A stretch of DNA of 64,000 nucleotides from Paraburkholderia agricolaris. GTDB taxonomy: Bacteria > Pseudomonadota > Gammaproteobacteria > Burkholderiales > Burkholderiaceae. This document shows, piece after piece, positions 19,732 to 28,135 of the stretch (its first letter is position 1; each line of letters begins with the position of its first letter). A model generated the notes under the pieces. It did not search any database. It was not told the origin of the DNA and saw nothing but the letters and a program-made list of their open reading frames with translations. Location of the stretch: assembly GCF_009455635.1 (NCBI RefSeq), contig NZ_QPER01000001.1:4340001-4404000 (forward strand), given 5' to 3'. A program made the position numbers and the translations under genes.

Positions 19732-19845
19732 GTCCGCTTGTCCGCCTTGATTCCCAAGGCGGCCAAGCGTCTCCCGGCCGGTCTTACCGAAATCCGCTAT
19801 CATTTCAGCCTATTCCCTACACATAACGGAACCGCAAGGTCAGTC

Positions 19846-20157
19846 ATGGATACGCAACAACGCATCAAGCAAATCGTCGACGAAAATAACGTCGTGCTCT
19901 TCATGAAGGGCACCGCCCAGTTCCCGATGTGCGGCTTTTCCGGCCGCGCCATCCAGATTCTGAAGGCGTGTGGCGTCGGCGAAATCAAGACCGTCAACGT
20001 GCTTGAAGACGACGAAGTCCGCCAGGGCATCAAGCAGTTCTCGAACTGGCCGACCATTCCGCAGCTCTATGTGAAGGGCGAGTTCGTCGGCGGCTCGGAC
20101 ATCATGATGGAAATGTACGAATCGGGCGAACTGCAACAACTGTTCGCTGCGGCCTGA
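19846..20157 (+). CDS. grxD: Monothiol glutaredoxin, Grx4 family
   Basis: A 103-residue CGFS glutaredoxin: active site CGFS at 29-32 ([10 protein letters not shown]), glutathione-binding [17 protein letters not shown]. Such proteins carry or transfer [2Fe-2S] clusters, often with BolA partners; a BolA/IbaG gene is present at 55 kb in this window. The ATG at 19846 starts [11 protein letters not shown] as is usual; the longer in-frame extension has no support. Confidence 0.95.
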   Translation: MDTQQRIKQIVDENNVVLFMKGTAQFPMCGFSGRAIQILKACGVGEIKTVNVLEDDEVRQGIKQFSNWPTIPQLYVKGEFVGGSDIMMEMYESGELQQLFAAA

Positions 20158-20206
20158 ACGGCCGCTGCCCGAACGTTCGTTGTCCATCGATAAGGCGCCG
20201 CGAGCC

Positions 20207-20803
20207 ATGGAAACACGTGCTGCGGCGCCACGCCGGCTGATCGTCGCGATCACCGGCGCGACCGGCGCCATCTACGGCATCCGGTTGCTCGAGACGTTGC
20301 GCAAGCTTGGCGGCGTCGAGAGCCATCTGCTGATTTCGGGCGCGGGCTGGCTCAATATCCAGCACGAACTCCAGTTGAGCAAAGAAGACGTGCATCCGCT
20401 CGCGGATGTCGTCCACTCGGTGCGTGACGTGGGCGCGAGCATTGCATCCGGCTCGTTCGCCACCGACGGCATGGTGGTCGCCCCCTGCTCGATGAAGACG
20501 CTGGCGAGCGTCGCACACGGCTTTTCCGACAATCTGATTACCCGCGCCGCCGACGTCACGCTCAAAGAGCGCCGCCGGCTCGTCCTTCTGGTGCGCGAAA
20601 CGCCGTTCAATCTTGCGCATCTGCGCAACATGACGGCGGTCACCGAAATGGGCGGCGTGATCTTCCCACCCCTGCCCGCTTTTTATAATCAGCCTGCAAC
20701 GATCGACGAAATGATCGATCACACGGTGGCGCGCGTGCTGGATCTGTTCGCGCTGGGACCCGCCATGTCCTTGGCCTGGCAGGGCCTGCGCGAGACAGAT
20801 TAA
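20207..20803 (+). CDS. ubiX: Flavin prenyltransferase UbiX
   Basis: A 198-residue flavoprotein of the UbiX/Pad1 family. It has the N-terminal motif ITGATGAIYGIRLLE and the conserved VVAPCSMKTLASVAHGFSDNLITRAADV and LVLLVRETPFN segments. It prenylates FMN using dimethylallyl phosphate to make the cofactor of UbiD decarboxylase. The ATG at 20207 is chosen; an upstream TTG would add nine residues without a ribosome site. It follows grxD by 49 bp. Confidence 0.94.
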   Translation: METRAAAPRRLIVAITGATGAIYGIRLLETLRKLGGVESHLLISGAGWLNIQHELQLSKEDVHPLADVVHSVRDVGASIASGSFATDGMVVAPCSMKTLASVAHGFSDNLITRAADVTLKERRRLVLLVRETPFNLAHLRNMTAVTEMGGVIFPPLPAFYNQPATIDEMIDHTVARVLDLFALGPAMSLAWQGLRETD

Positions 20804-20916
20804 CAACACCCGCGACACAATCAATTCCATTTGCGCCCGTTTATAAAACATCGGTGCGAACCTATATTGATAGCAACCCCACTTCCGCGCCGCGCTCCCG
20901 CGGCGACGTTGCTGCC

Positions 20917-21702
20917 ATGAATCGCTTACCGTCGCTTTTCCTTTCTCACGGCGCGCCCACGCTGCCGATCGATCCGTCCCTGCCGTCTGCCGAATTCGGT
21001 GAGCTCTCGGCGCAACTGCCGCGTCCTGAAGCCGTGCTGATGCTGTCGGCTCACTGGGGCACGGCGCAGCCGGTGGCGAGCACGTCCACGGCGCCGGAAA
21101 CCATTCACGATTTCTACGGCTTCCCGCGTCAGTTGTACGAGATTCAATATCCGGCTCCAGGTGCGCCCGATGTCGCGCGCCGAGCCGCCGCGCTGCTAGG
21201 CGAACACGGCATTCTCACCGCCGCCCAGCCGCATGGACTCGACCACGGCGCGTGGGTGCCGATGCTGCTGATGTTCCCCGAAGCCGACCTGCCGGTCGCG
21301 CAGTTGTCGATCCAGCCTCACATGGACGCTGCCCATCACTTCCGTGTGGGCCGCGCGCTGCGCTCGCTGAAAGACGATGGTGTGATGGTGATCGGCTCGG
21401 GCCAGATCACGCACAACCTGCGCGCAGCGGATTTTTCCGCGCGCCCGGAAGACGCCGATCCACGCGTGGCCGAATTCACCGGCTGGTTCGAGGCCCGGCT
21501 CGCCGCGCATGACATCGACGCGTTGCTCGACTATCGTCGTCAGGCACCGCACGCGGTGCTGATGCATCCGACCGACGAACACCTGCTGCCGGTATTCGCA
21601 GCGCTAGGCGCGGCGGATGATGATTATTCGCTGGCAATCCAGTCGCTCGGTACCTATCAGCGCTCGCTCGCCATGACGAATTACGTGTTCGGCACCGCCT
21701 GA
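20917..21702 (+). CDS. DODA/LigB-type extradiol ring-cleavage dioxygenase family protein (YgiD-like)
   Basis: A 261-residue class III extradiol dioxygenase-like enzyme. Likely Fe or Zn ligands are in FLSHGAPTLP (His near 11), LSAHW, and HGLDHGAWVPMLLMFP; the final conserved segment is HPTDEHLLPVFAALGAA. The family includes plant DOPA dioxygenase and E. coli YgiD. The substrate here is unknown. The start at 20917 (MNRLPSLFLSHG) fits the family; an upstream in-frame start would add 21 residues of low quality. A bidirectional terminator follows. Confidence 0.86.
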   Translation: MNRLPSLFLSHGAPTLPIDPSLPSAEFGELSAQLPRPEAVLMLSAHWGTAQPVASTSTAPETIHDFYGFPRQLYEIQYPAPGAPDVARRAAALLGEHGILTAAQPHGLDHGAWVPMLLMFPEADLPVAQLSIQPHMDAAHHFRVGRALRSLKDDGVMVIGSGQITHNLRAADFSARPEDADPRVAEFTGWFEARLAAHDIDALLDYRRQAPHAVLMHPTDEHLLPVFAALGAADDDYSLAIQSLGTYQRSLAMTNYVFGTA

Positions 21703-21733
21703 TACACCGCAAACGCAACAAAGCGCCACAAAC

Positions 21734-21768
21734 AAAAAGCCCGCCTGACAACTCAGGCGGGCTTTTTT
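21734..21768. terminator. Bidirectional terminator between dioxygenase and APC permease genes
   Basis: A long stem AAAAAGCCCGCCTGA / TCAGGCGGGCTTTTT with loop CAAC has T-runs on both strands. It lies between two convergent genes and can serve both. Confidence 0.93.
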
Positions 21769-21817
21769 CATACTGCGCCGGACCAGAGCGGCCCGGCGCA
21801 AAACTCAACACGGCAAT

Positions 21818-23413
21818 TTAATGCGCGCCCATGCCTTCGAGCACTTCGTCGTGCGTCTGACGCTCTTCGAGGTAATCCGAGCGATAGCCGCTATGCACGC
21901 CCCAGTAGTAGAACACCAGCGAAAACGCGATCACCACCAGCATGTCCCAGCCATACGGCAGAACGCCACGGCCACCGAACTCCTTGCTGCCGATCAGCGA
22001 CAGGATCGCCATCACCGGCAGGTAGGCCACCAGCCACCAGGCGGCCTTCAGATCACGCCCCCAGCCGCTGAAACCCGACTTCGCCTGGAAGTAGAAGTAC
22101 ACCGGCAGCGCGACGATCATCAGCAGAATGATTTCGCCGGTCAGCGGCCACTTCGCCCAGTACAGGATCAGCGACGCGCACACGAAAGCGAACGGCGCAA
22201 TGATCTTCATGCCCGGAATGTGCAGTGGGCGCTCCAGGTCCGTCGCCGCGCGGCGCAACGCCATCAGGCTAATCGGGCCGGTCAGGTACGAGATCACGGT
22301 CGCGACCGAGATCACCGCCGCCAGCGAGCTCCAGCCGCGGAAGAAGAACAGGAAAATGAACGACACCAGCAGGTTGAACCACATCGCCTGACGCGGCACG
22401 CCGTAGAACGGGTGCACGTTACCGAACATCTTCGGCATCGTGTTGTTGCGTTCCATCGCGTAGATCATGCGGGTGGTGGTCGCCATGTAGGTCGTGCCAG
22501 TACCGCTTGGGCTGACGAACGCGTCGACGTACAGCAGGATCGCCAGCCAGTTCAGGTTCAGCGCAATCGCCAGTTCAGCGAACGGCGACGCGAAGTTGAA
22601 GTGGCTCCAGCCCTTCATCACTTCGCTCGGGCTCACCGCGCCGATATACGCGATCTGCAGCAGCACATAGATCACCAGCGCCAGCAGGATCGAACCGATC
22701 ACCGCAAACGGCACGCTCTTGGCCGGATTGCGCGCTTCACCGGCAAGGTTGATCGGGCTCTGGAAACCGTTGAACGCGAAGACGATGCCGCTCGTCGCCA
22801 CTGCGGTCAGCACAGACGACCAGCCATACGGCGCGAAGGTGCTCACTTCGCCGAAGTTTTCCTTGTGGAAGCCCGTCAGCATGAGACCCGCGATCGTCGC
22901 GCCCGGAATCAGGAACTTGAAGACCGTGATTGCCGAATTGGCGCGCGCGAACAGCTTGACGCCCCAGTAGTTCAGCAGGAAGTAAACGATCACCAATGCG
23001 GCGGATAGCAATAATCCATTGGTGGTTAATGACCCGTTCACGAATAGCGCGTGCGCCCATGGATACGGCCACGTGCTCATATATTGAATGGACGCTTCCG
23101 CCTCGATTGGGATCACCGAGACAATGGCGATCCAGTTGGCCCATGCGCTGATGAAACCGACCAGGGCGCCGTGCGAATAGCGGGCGTAACGCACCATGCC
23201 GCCCGACTCCGGGAACATCGCGCCGAGTTCGGCATAGGTCAAGGCAATCGCGAGAATCACCACCGCACCGATCACCCATGCACAAATGGCAGCCGGCCCG
23301 GCAATTTTTGCAGCCTTCCACGCGCCGAACAGCCAGCCCGATCCGATGATCGAACCCAGGCCGGTCAGCAGCAGCGCGACCGGGCCGATGTTCCGTTGTA
23401 TAGAACTTTTCAC
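21818..23413 (-). CDS. APC family amino-acid/polyamine permease
   Basis: A 531-residue, 12-helix membrane transporter. The first helix carries the family motif ALLLTGLGSIIGSGWLFGAW. A second motif, GIVFAFNGFQSPINLAGEARNP, is typical of APC transporters. The frame is open to a GTG at 23470, but the GTG at 23413 is preferred: AGGAG lies 5 bp before it and the upstream codons fall inside a hairpin repeat. The substrate is unknown; amino acids are most likely. Two tandem hairpins sit directly upstream in the untranslated leader, the nearer only 15 bp from the start codon, so they could affect expression. Confidence 0.88.
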   Translation of the reverse strand: MKSSIQRNIGPVALLLTGLGSIIGSGWLFGAWKAAKIAGPAAICAWVIGAVVILAIALTYAELGAMFPESGGMVRYARYSHGALVGFISAWANWIAIVSVIPIEAEASIQYMSTWPYPWAHALFVNGSLTTNGLLLSAALVIVYFLLNYWGVKLFARANSAITVFKFLIPGATIAGLMLTGFHKENFGEVSTFAPYGWSSVLTAVATSGIVFAFNGFQSPINLAGEARNPAKSVPFAVIGSILLALVIYVLLQIAYIGAVSPSEVMKGWSHFNFASPFAELAIALNLNWLAILLYVDAFVSPSGTGTTYMATTTRMIYAMERNNTMPKMFGNVHPFYGVPRQAMWFNLLVSFIFLFFFRGWSSLAAVISVATVISYLTGPISLMALRRAATDLERPLHIPGMKIIAPFAFVCASLILYWAKWPLTGEIILLMIVALPVYFYFQAKSGFSGWGRDLKAAWWLVAYLPVMAILSLIGSKEFGGRGVLPYGWDMLVVIAFSLVFYYWGVHSGYRSDYLEERQTHDEVLEGMGAH

Positions 23414-23422
23414 ATCTTCTCC

Positions 23423-23521
23423 TGTGTCGACCGGAGCTGGCGCTGTAGCACTTACTCCGGTCCCATACACCGTGTGTCGGCCGGAGTTAATGCTTTAGCA
23501 CTTACTCCAGCCCTATGCAAG
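23423..23521 (-). repeat. Two tandem copies of a 50-bp hairpin repeat in the APC permease leader
   Basis: Copy 1 (23423-23472) and copy 2 (23473-23521) share about 37 of 47 aligned bases. Each folds into a hairpin: 23429-23462 (arms GACCGGAG/CTCCGGTC) and 23479-23512 (arms GGCCGGAGT/ACTCCAGCC on the plus strand). Both keep a GGAGTAAGTGCTA core on the minus strand. The outer stem differs between copies as a base-pair change, GACC/GGTC against GGCC/GGCC-like. A third copy lies at 56950-57000. Function is unknown. Confidence 0.85.
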
Positions 23522-23763
23522 TTTGCCGCATGTCGGCACCGCGTGACATCGCTTGTGACGCTGGGAACGGGTGACGCGCATGCATACGCGCCGGTTCATT
23601 CTAATCAGGTGCAACCGACGCGCGGCGCGTAGTTTAACGGTTGCACCCCGCCGTTGCGGCGAAACCAAGGGTTCTCCCTGGCAAAATTTTCGGGCCAACA
23701 GCAAGCTTTGTAAGCAATTTCTACGCCAATCCATCAAAATCTTGTAAAGTTGGGACCAGAGTG
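23522..23763. other. Intergenic region between hairpin repeats and the cspA promoter
   Basis: This stretch of about 240 bp has no supportable gene. It should contain the promoter of the minus-strand permease transcript; a TAGAAT box on the minus strand near 23600 is a weak candidate without a matching -35. Nothing else stands out. Confidence 0.4.
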
Positions 23764-23792
23764 TTGACCTTCGCCTGAAATCGCCGTATAAC
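23764..23792 (+). promoter_or_regulatory. Sigma-70 promoter of cspA
   Basis: TTGACC (23764-23769) and TATAAC (23787-23792) are separated by exactly 17 bp. Transcription should start near 23799, leaving a leader of about 140 nt before the cspA ATG. Long leaders are usual for cold-shock genes. Confidence 0.8.
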
Positions 23793-23941
23793 GTTCGGGC
23801 AGGATTTCAAGCGGCGAGTGAATTGGTCTTTCGTAGTTCGCCCATCAACGGTACTCCGGTTGGTCCCATTACCCCCTTCCTTGATTTTCATGCGCACCCA
23901 TTGGGCTTCGGCCTTATTTACCATCTTTAGGAACAAGTAAT

Positions 23942-24145
23942 ATGGAAACCGGTACCGTCAAGTGGTTCAATGACGCAAAGGGCTTTGGCTTCATCACGCC
24001 GGACGGCGGCGGCGAAGATCTGTTCGCGCATTTCTCGGAAATCCGCACGGAAGGCTTCAAGACGCTGCAAGAAAACCAAAAGGTTACGTTTGAAGTGAAG
24101 ACGGGCCCGAAGGGCAAGCAAGCTGCTAACATCAAGCCGGCGTAA
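23942..24145 (+). CDS. cspA: Cold-shock protein, CspA family
   Basis: A 67-residue single cold-shock domain. RNP1-type KGFGFI (about 15-20) and RNP2-type DLFAHF (about 28-33) give the nucleic-acid-binding face. It acts as an RNA chaperone. A ribosome site AGGAAC precedes the ATG by 7 bp. A strong promoter and long leader lie upstream and a strong terminator downstream, so it is a stand-alone, probably abundant transcript. Whether it is cold-induced or constitutive cannot be told. Confidence 0.95.
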   Translation: METGTVKWFNDAKGFGFITPDGGGEDLFAHFSEIRTEGFKTLQENQKVTFEVKTGPKGKQAANIKPA

Positions 24146-24169
24146 GCAGGCACGCTTCCTTCTGGACGC

Positions 24170-24198
24170 AAAAAACCCCGCCTTGGCGGGGTTTTTTT
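24170..24198 (+). terminator. Rho-independent terminator of cspA
   Basis: The stem CCCCGCC/GGCGGGG (24176-24182 with 24185-24191), extended by A/T pairs, is followed by seven T. The A-run on the other side lets it also act for minus-strand transcripts. Confidence 0.93.
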
Positions 24199-24256
24199 AT
24201 ATTCGCCGTAACTGCATACGGTGATTATCTTCGCAGTATGCGATTGGTATGTCTGT

Positions 24257-25507
24257 TTATCCAAACACACGCCGCGCGTGAATACCGAGACCTGTCGCGA
24301 CACTGGCGAGACGGTCGCCGAATACTGCTTTGGCATCTGGAAATGCCGCCGCCAATGCGCCCGATAGAAATGCCAAACCAGTCGAGCCCCCCGTGAAGTA
24401 AATCGCGTTGACGTCGCGCGGGGCGACCCCGGCCGCCTGCACCGTGTCGCGCGCCGCCTGCACGATGCGCTGCGTCTCGTCCTGCCCGGCCTTGATGAGT
24501 TGCGTCTCGTCGAATGCGAGGCGCAGGTCGTCTTCCACTGCGTCGAGGTCGATCACGGTCTCGCCGCCCGCCGCCACGCCGATCTTCGCCTCTTCCGCGT
24601 GAGCCGCCAGTGCATGGCCCAAACGGCGCTCCACGACACGCATCAGGCGGTCGTGATGTTTGGTCTGGAGGAACAGATGCCGCATGAGCGCGAGTTCGCT
24701 GACGCGCTTCGGGGCGTAGACCGTGTTGATCAGGTGCCAGGTGGCCAGATCGAAATAGATGCGGTTCGGAATCTCACGGCCTTCGGGGTCGAGCGTCTGA
24801 TAGCCGAGTTCGCGCAAGATCGTCACCAGTTCGACACGGCGGTCGAAATCGGTGCCCGCAACGTGCACACCGTGATGGGCCAGCACGTCGTCTTTACGCT
24901 CCACGCGCTTCACCCGCTCCGGCCCCACCCGCACCAGCGAAAAGTCCGACGTACCGCCGCCGATGTCGGCCACCAGCACGAGCCCCTCTTCCGTCAGATG
25001 CGATTCGTAGTCGAACGCGGCTGCGATCGGCTCATACTGAAAGTGAATCTCCCGCAAACCGACTGAACGCGCCGCCGCTTCGAGCTGCTGCTGCGCCATC
25101 TGGTCGGCACGCGGATCGTCGTCGACGAAGAACACCGGGCGCCCCAGCACGGCGCGGCTGATCGGGCCACCCACGCTCTTCTCGGCTGAGCGCTTCAGAT
25201 GGTCGACGAAAATCGCGATGATGTCCGTGTACTTGATCGCCGAACCATCGCCGAGATCGGTCGAATTCTCGGCAAGCGGCGAGCCGAGAATACTTTTCAT
25301 CGAGCGCATCAAACGGCCGTCAAAACCGTCGATGTACTCCGCCAACGCCGCACGCCCGAACTCGCGGGTGTTTTCGTCGGTGTTGAAAAAGACGGCGGTC
25401 GGCAGCGTCGTATAGGCGCCCTCGACCGGCGCAAGCTTAAGCGCAGCGCCGTCAGGGACGGCTACGGCCGAATTGGAAGTACCGAAGTCAATCGCGCAAT
25501 AGTTCAT
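24257..25507 (-). CDS. yegD: Hsp70-like chaperone protein, YegD type
   Basis: A 416-residue actin/Hsp70-fold ATPase without the DnaK substrate-binding domain. Phosphate-1 motif is AIDFGTSNSAVAV (about 5-17), phosphate-2 motif is VADIGGGTSDFSLVRV (about 187-202), and the adenosine motif is YFTGGSTGLAFLSGAL (about 368-383). This is the domain order of E. coli YegD (about 450 residues), whose role is unknown. It is divergent from the MFS gene, so the 190 bp between holds both promoters. Confidence 0.88.
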   Translation of the reverse strand: MNYCAIDFGTSNSAVAVPDGAALKLAPVEGAYTTLPTAVFFNTDENTREFGRAALAEYIDGFDGRLMRSMKSILGSPLAENSTDLGDGSAIKYTDIIAIFVDHLKRSAEKSVGGPISRAVLGRPVFFVDDDPRADQMAQQQLEAAARSVGLREIHFQYEPIAAAFDYESHLTEEGLVLVADIGGGTSDFSLVRVGPERVKRVERKDDVLAHHGVHVAGTDFDRRVELVTILRELGYQTLDPEGREIPNRIYFDLATWHLINTVYAPKRVSELALMRHLFLQTKHHDRLMRVVERRLGHALAAHAEEAKIGVAAGGETVIDLDAVEDDLRLAFDETQLIKAGQDETQRIVQAARDTVQAAGVAPRDVNAIYFTGGSTGLAFLSGALAAAFPDAKAVFGDRLASVATGLGIHARRVFG

Positions 25508-25697
25508 GGCAGGAATCGCCGCTCACGGCTGGCGCGGACAGAAAGGGGAGCGGCTTTGTAACACGAAAGGCCAATCAGCATCAACTGACGCTTTCCGGTA
25601 CCTCCGCAACAAGCCGCAAAGTCCGCTCGACGGAACAAAAATTGCTCAATTCGACAGGATACGCCGCCAAATTTCAGTAATCAGGAGACTTGCAGCA

Positions 25698-27173
25698 ATG
25701 AGCGCGCCGCCTACCGCCGTTGTGCACGAGAAAAACGCCACCGTCATTGAAACGGACCTGCCCTCGCGGCTCGACCGCTTGCCGTGGGGACGCTTTCATT
25801 CGCTGATCGTTGTCGCGCTGGGCGTAACGTGGCTGCTGGACGGTCTCGAAGTCACGCTGGCCGGTGCGGTGGCGAGCGCGTTGAAGTCCAGTCCGTCGTT
25901 GCGCTTTACCAACGCCGACGTGGGTCTGGCCGGCAGCGCTTACATTGCCGGCGCCGTGCTCGGCGCACTCGGCTTCGGCTGGCTGACGGACCGGCTCGGC
26001 CGTCGCAAGCTGTTTTTCATCACGCTCGCGCTCTATCTGGCGGCCACCGCGGCGACCGCTTTGTCGTGGAATCTCGCCAGTTTCCTGCTGTTTCGCTTTC
26101 TCACCGGCGCGGGCATCGGCGGCGAATACACGGCGATCAATTCGACCATTCAGGAGTTCACACCGGCGCGGGTGCGCGGCTGGACGGATCTCGGCATCAA
26201 CGGCACCTTCTGGGTCGGCGCGGGACTCGGCGCGGCAGGCTCATTGATCCTGCTCGATCCGAACCTGCTGCCGGGCGACTGGGGCTGGCGCGCCTGCTTC
26301 TTCATCGGCGCGGTGCTGGCGCTGGCGATTTTGCCGATGCGCATCTGGGTGCCTGAAAGTCCGCGCTGGTTGCTCACGCACGGCGATGAACGCGATGCGC
26401 GCTCGATCGTCGAGGGCATCGAAATGCGTTTTCGCGACGAAGGCCACACGCTTGCCGACGATGACCTCACACGCCTCAAGCTGCGAGCGCGCGGACATAC
26501 GCCGCTGCGCGAGGTGTTTCACACACTGTTCAATGTGCACCGCCGACGCGCGCTAGTCGGCCTCTCGTTGATGACCGCGCAGGCGTTCTTCTACAACGCG
26601 ATCTTTTTTACCTACGCACTGGTACTGACCGATTTCTACGGCGTGCCGGGCGACCATATCGGCTGGTATCTGTTGCCGTTCGCGCTCGGCAACTTCCTTG
26701 GGCCACTAGTGCTCGGCCGGCTCTTCGACGTAATCGGGCGACGCAAAATGATTGCTGCGACTTACGCACTGTCCGGCATCCTGCTGACGGTAAGCGGTTA
26801 TCTGTTCGAGCAGCAGATGCTCACCGTCACGACCCAGACCATCGCGTGGATGGTAGTTTTCTTCTTCGCCTCGGCAGCGGCGAGCTCGGCGTATCTGACT
26901 GTCAGCGAATCGTTTCCGCTGGAAATCCGCGCGCTGGCGATCGCAGTGTTCTACGCGTTCGGCACGGCGCTGGGCGGCATCATCGGCCCGGCGTTCTTCG
27001 GCCGGCTGATCGACACGCATCAGCGCAGCGAAGTGTTTTCGGGCTATCTGGTCGGCTCAGGGCTGATGCTCGCCGCTGCGGTGATCGCCGCGGTCTGGGG
27101 CGTGGATGCGGAGCGCAAATCGCTCGAGAGCGTGGCGGCGCCGCTTTCGAGCGTCGTGGACGACGCGGAATGA
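25698..27173 (+). CDS. MFS transporter, metabolite:H+ symporter type
   Basis: A 491-residue, 12-helix transporter. The loop 2-3 signature is GWLTDRLGRRKLFF (about 98-111) and the domain-2 counterpart is LFDVIGRRKM; GIGGEYTAINSTIQEF is typical of the sugar/acid symporter branch. The substrate is unknown. The start at 25698 is chosen because AGGAG lies 10 bp before it; the frame is open to 25506 but those codons overlap the divergent yegD start. A hairpin with T-runs lies 118 bp after the stop. Confidence 0.86.
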   Translation: MSAPPTAVVHEKNATVIETDLPSRLDRLPWGRFHSLIVVALGVTWLLDGLEVTLAGAVASALKSSPSLRFTNADVGLAGSAYIAGAVLGALGFGWLTDRLGRRKLFFITLALYLAATAATALSWNLASFLLFRFLTGAGIGGEYTAINSTIQEFTPARVRGWTDLGINGTFWVGAGLGAAGSLILLDPNLLPGDWGWRACFFIGAVLALAILPMRIWVPESPRWLLTHGDERDARSIVEGIEMRFRDEGHTLADDDLTRLKLRARGHTPLREVFHTLFNVHRRRALVGLSLMTAQAFFYNAIFFTYALVLTDFYGVPGDHIGWYLLPFALGNFLGPLVLGRLFDVIGRRKMIAATYALSGILLTVSGYLFEQQMLTVTTQTIAWMVVFFFASAAASSAYLTVSESFPLEIRALAIAVFYAFGTALGGIIGPAFFGRLIDTHQRSEVFSGYLVGSGLMLAAAVIAAVWGVDAERKSLESVAAPLSSVVDDAE

Positions 27174-27285
27174 AGCACGCGCTTTAAGACGTCGCAAAGG
27201 CACGGACCAGACCAGGTGCCCTGACACGTCGCAGCGGACACGAACGGGACCATGCGCCTCAATGCATGGCAGTAAATGCAGAACG

Positions 27286-27317
27286 AAAAAAACGCGCAGC
27301 CAGTGCTGCGCGTCTTT
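27286..27317 (-). terminator. Terminator of the nitroreductase gene, possibly bidirectional
   Basis: The stem ACGCGCAGC/GCTGCGCGT (27292-27300 with 27305-27313) is followed on the minus strand by seven T. On the plus strand it is followed by CTTTATC. It lies between convergent genes. Confidence 0.85.
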
Positions 27318-27341
27318 ATCACCATCAAAGCTGCCGGACGT

Positions 27342-27935
27342 TCAGAACGCCTTCTTCCAGGCACCGCCATAAGCGATCTCGGCAAGCGGCAAACGCTGAC
27401 GCACCGATTTTTCGCGCTCGCGCAGCACCGGGTCGAGCTTGTCGACGTCGCCGTAGTGGCCGAGCGAAATGATCGCGATCACGTCGACGTCGGTCGGCAA
27501 TTTGAATGCCGTGCGGAACGCGTTCGGATCGAAGCCGCTCATCTGATGCGCGGCGAGGCCAAGCGCATGTGCCTGCAACACCAGTGCCATTGCCGCGGCA
27601 CCCGCGTCGTACGCTGCGCAGCGATTCGCTTCGCCCTTGTTGGTGAGCGTGTGCGTGGTCACCGCGATCAGCACCGGCGCCGGTGCATTCCAGCCCTGAT
27701 TGAACGGCACCAGCGTAGCAAAGGCCTGCTTGAACGAGACTTCATCGACGCTGCGGTCGAATACGAGAAAACGCCACGGTTGTGCGTTATACGAAGACGG
27801 CGCCCAGCGTGCCGCTTCGAGCACCGACTGCAGATGCTCGCGGCTCACCGGCTCGCTCGAATACGCGCGCGGGCTCCAGCGACCTGCAATCAACTCGTGA
27901 ATGGCAACTGCGGTAGGGGCGGGTTTGTTGGTCAT
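27342..27935 (-). CDS. Nitroreductase family protein
   Basis: A 197-residue FMN-dependent nitroreductase-fold protein. FMN-binding RWSPRAYSSEPVS lies near the N-terminus, with WAPSSYNAQPWRFLV in the middle and ISLGHYGDVDKL near the C-terminus, as in the family. It would reduce nitro compounds or quinones with NAD(P)H; the natural substrate is unknown. An in-frame ATG eight codons upstream (27959) is also possible. GAGAGAAG directly before 27935 favours the shorter form. Confidence 0.85.
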   Translation of the reverse strand: MTNKPAPTAVAIHELIAGRWSPRAYSSEPVSREHLQSVLEAARWAPSSYNAQPWRFLVFDRSVDEVSFKQAFATLVPFNQGWNAPAPVLIAVTTHTLTNKGEANRCAAYDAGAAAMALVLQAHALGLAAHQMSGFDPNAFRTAFKLPTDVDVIAIISLGHYGDVDKLDPVLREREKSVRQRLPLAEIAYGGAWKKAF

Positions 27936-28056
27936 GCGCTTCTCTCGGTCGAAATTCATGATCGACGGGCGGCTGCCCGGGGGTTCATAGCATAACCGGG
28001 CTGAGCCGCTCGTGCTCCAACAAGTGCACAGTTAGTTTTTCAGATCGGCTGCAATG

Positions 28057-28088
28057 GCAAACGGCCTCATAAGAGAGAGGCCGTTTGC
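28057..28088. terminator. Hairpin downstream of the MFS transporter gene
   Basis: A perfect 12-bp inverted repeat GCAAACGGCCTC/GAGGCCGTTTGC with an 8-base loop lies 47 bp after the stop of the minus-strand MFS gene. No T-run follows on the minus strand, so it may be a Rho-dependent or mRNA-stabilising element. Confidence 0.5.
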
Positions 28089-28135
28089 GCGGGTTCGCGT
28101 TTTTTAAAATACGCGAGAGACGCGCGGGCGCAGTT

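Noticed and set aside
23414..23470. Longer N-terminus for the APC permease from the GTG at 23470
   Set aside because: The extra codons lie inside the hairpin repeat, and the strong AGGAG site is placed for the GTG at 23413.
23751..23868. Complementary TGGGACCA and TGGTCCCA as a long-range stem in the cspA leader
   Set aside because: The first arm (23751-23758) lies upstream of the promoter at 23764, so it is not in the transcript.
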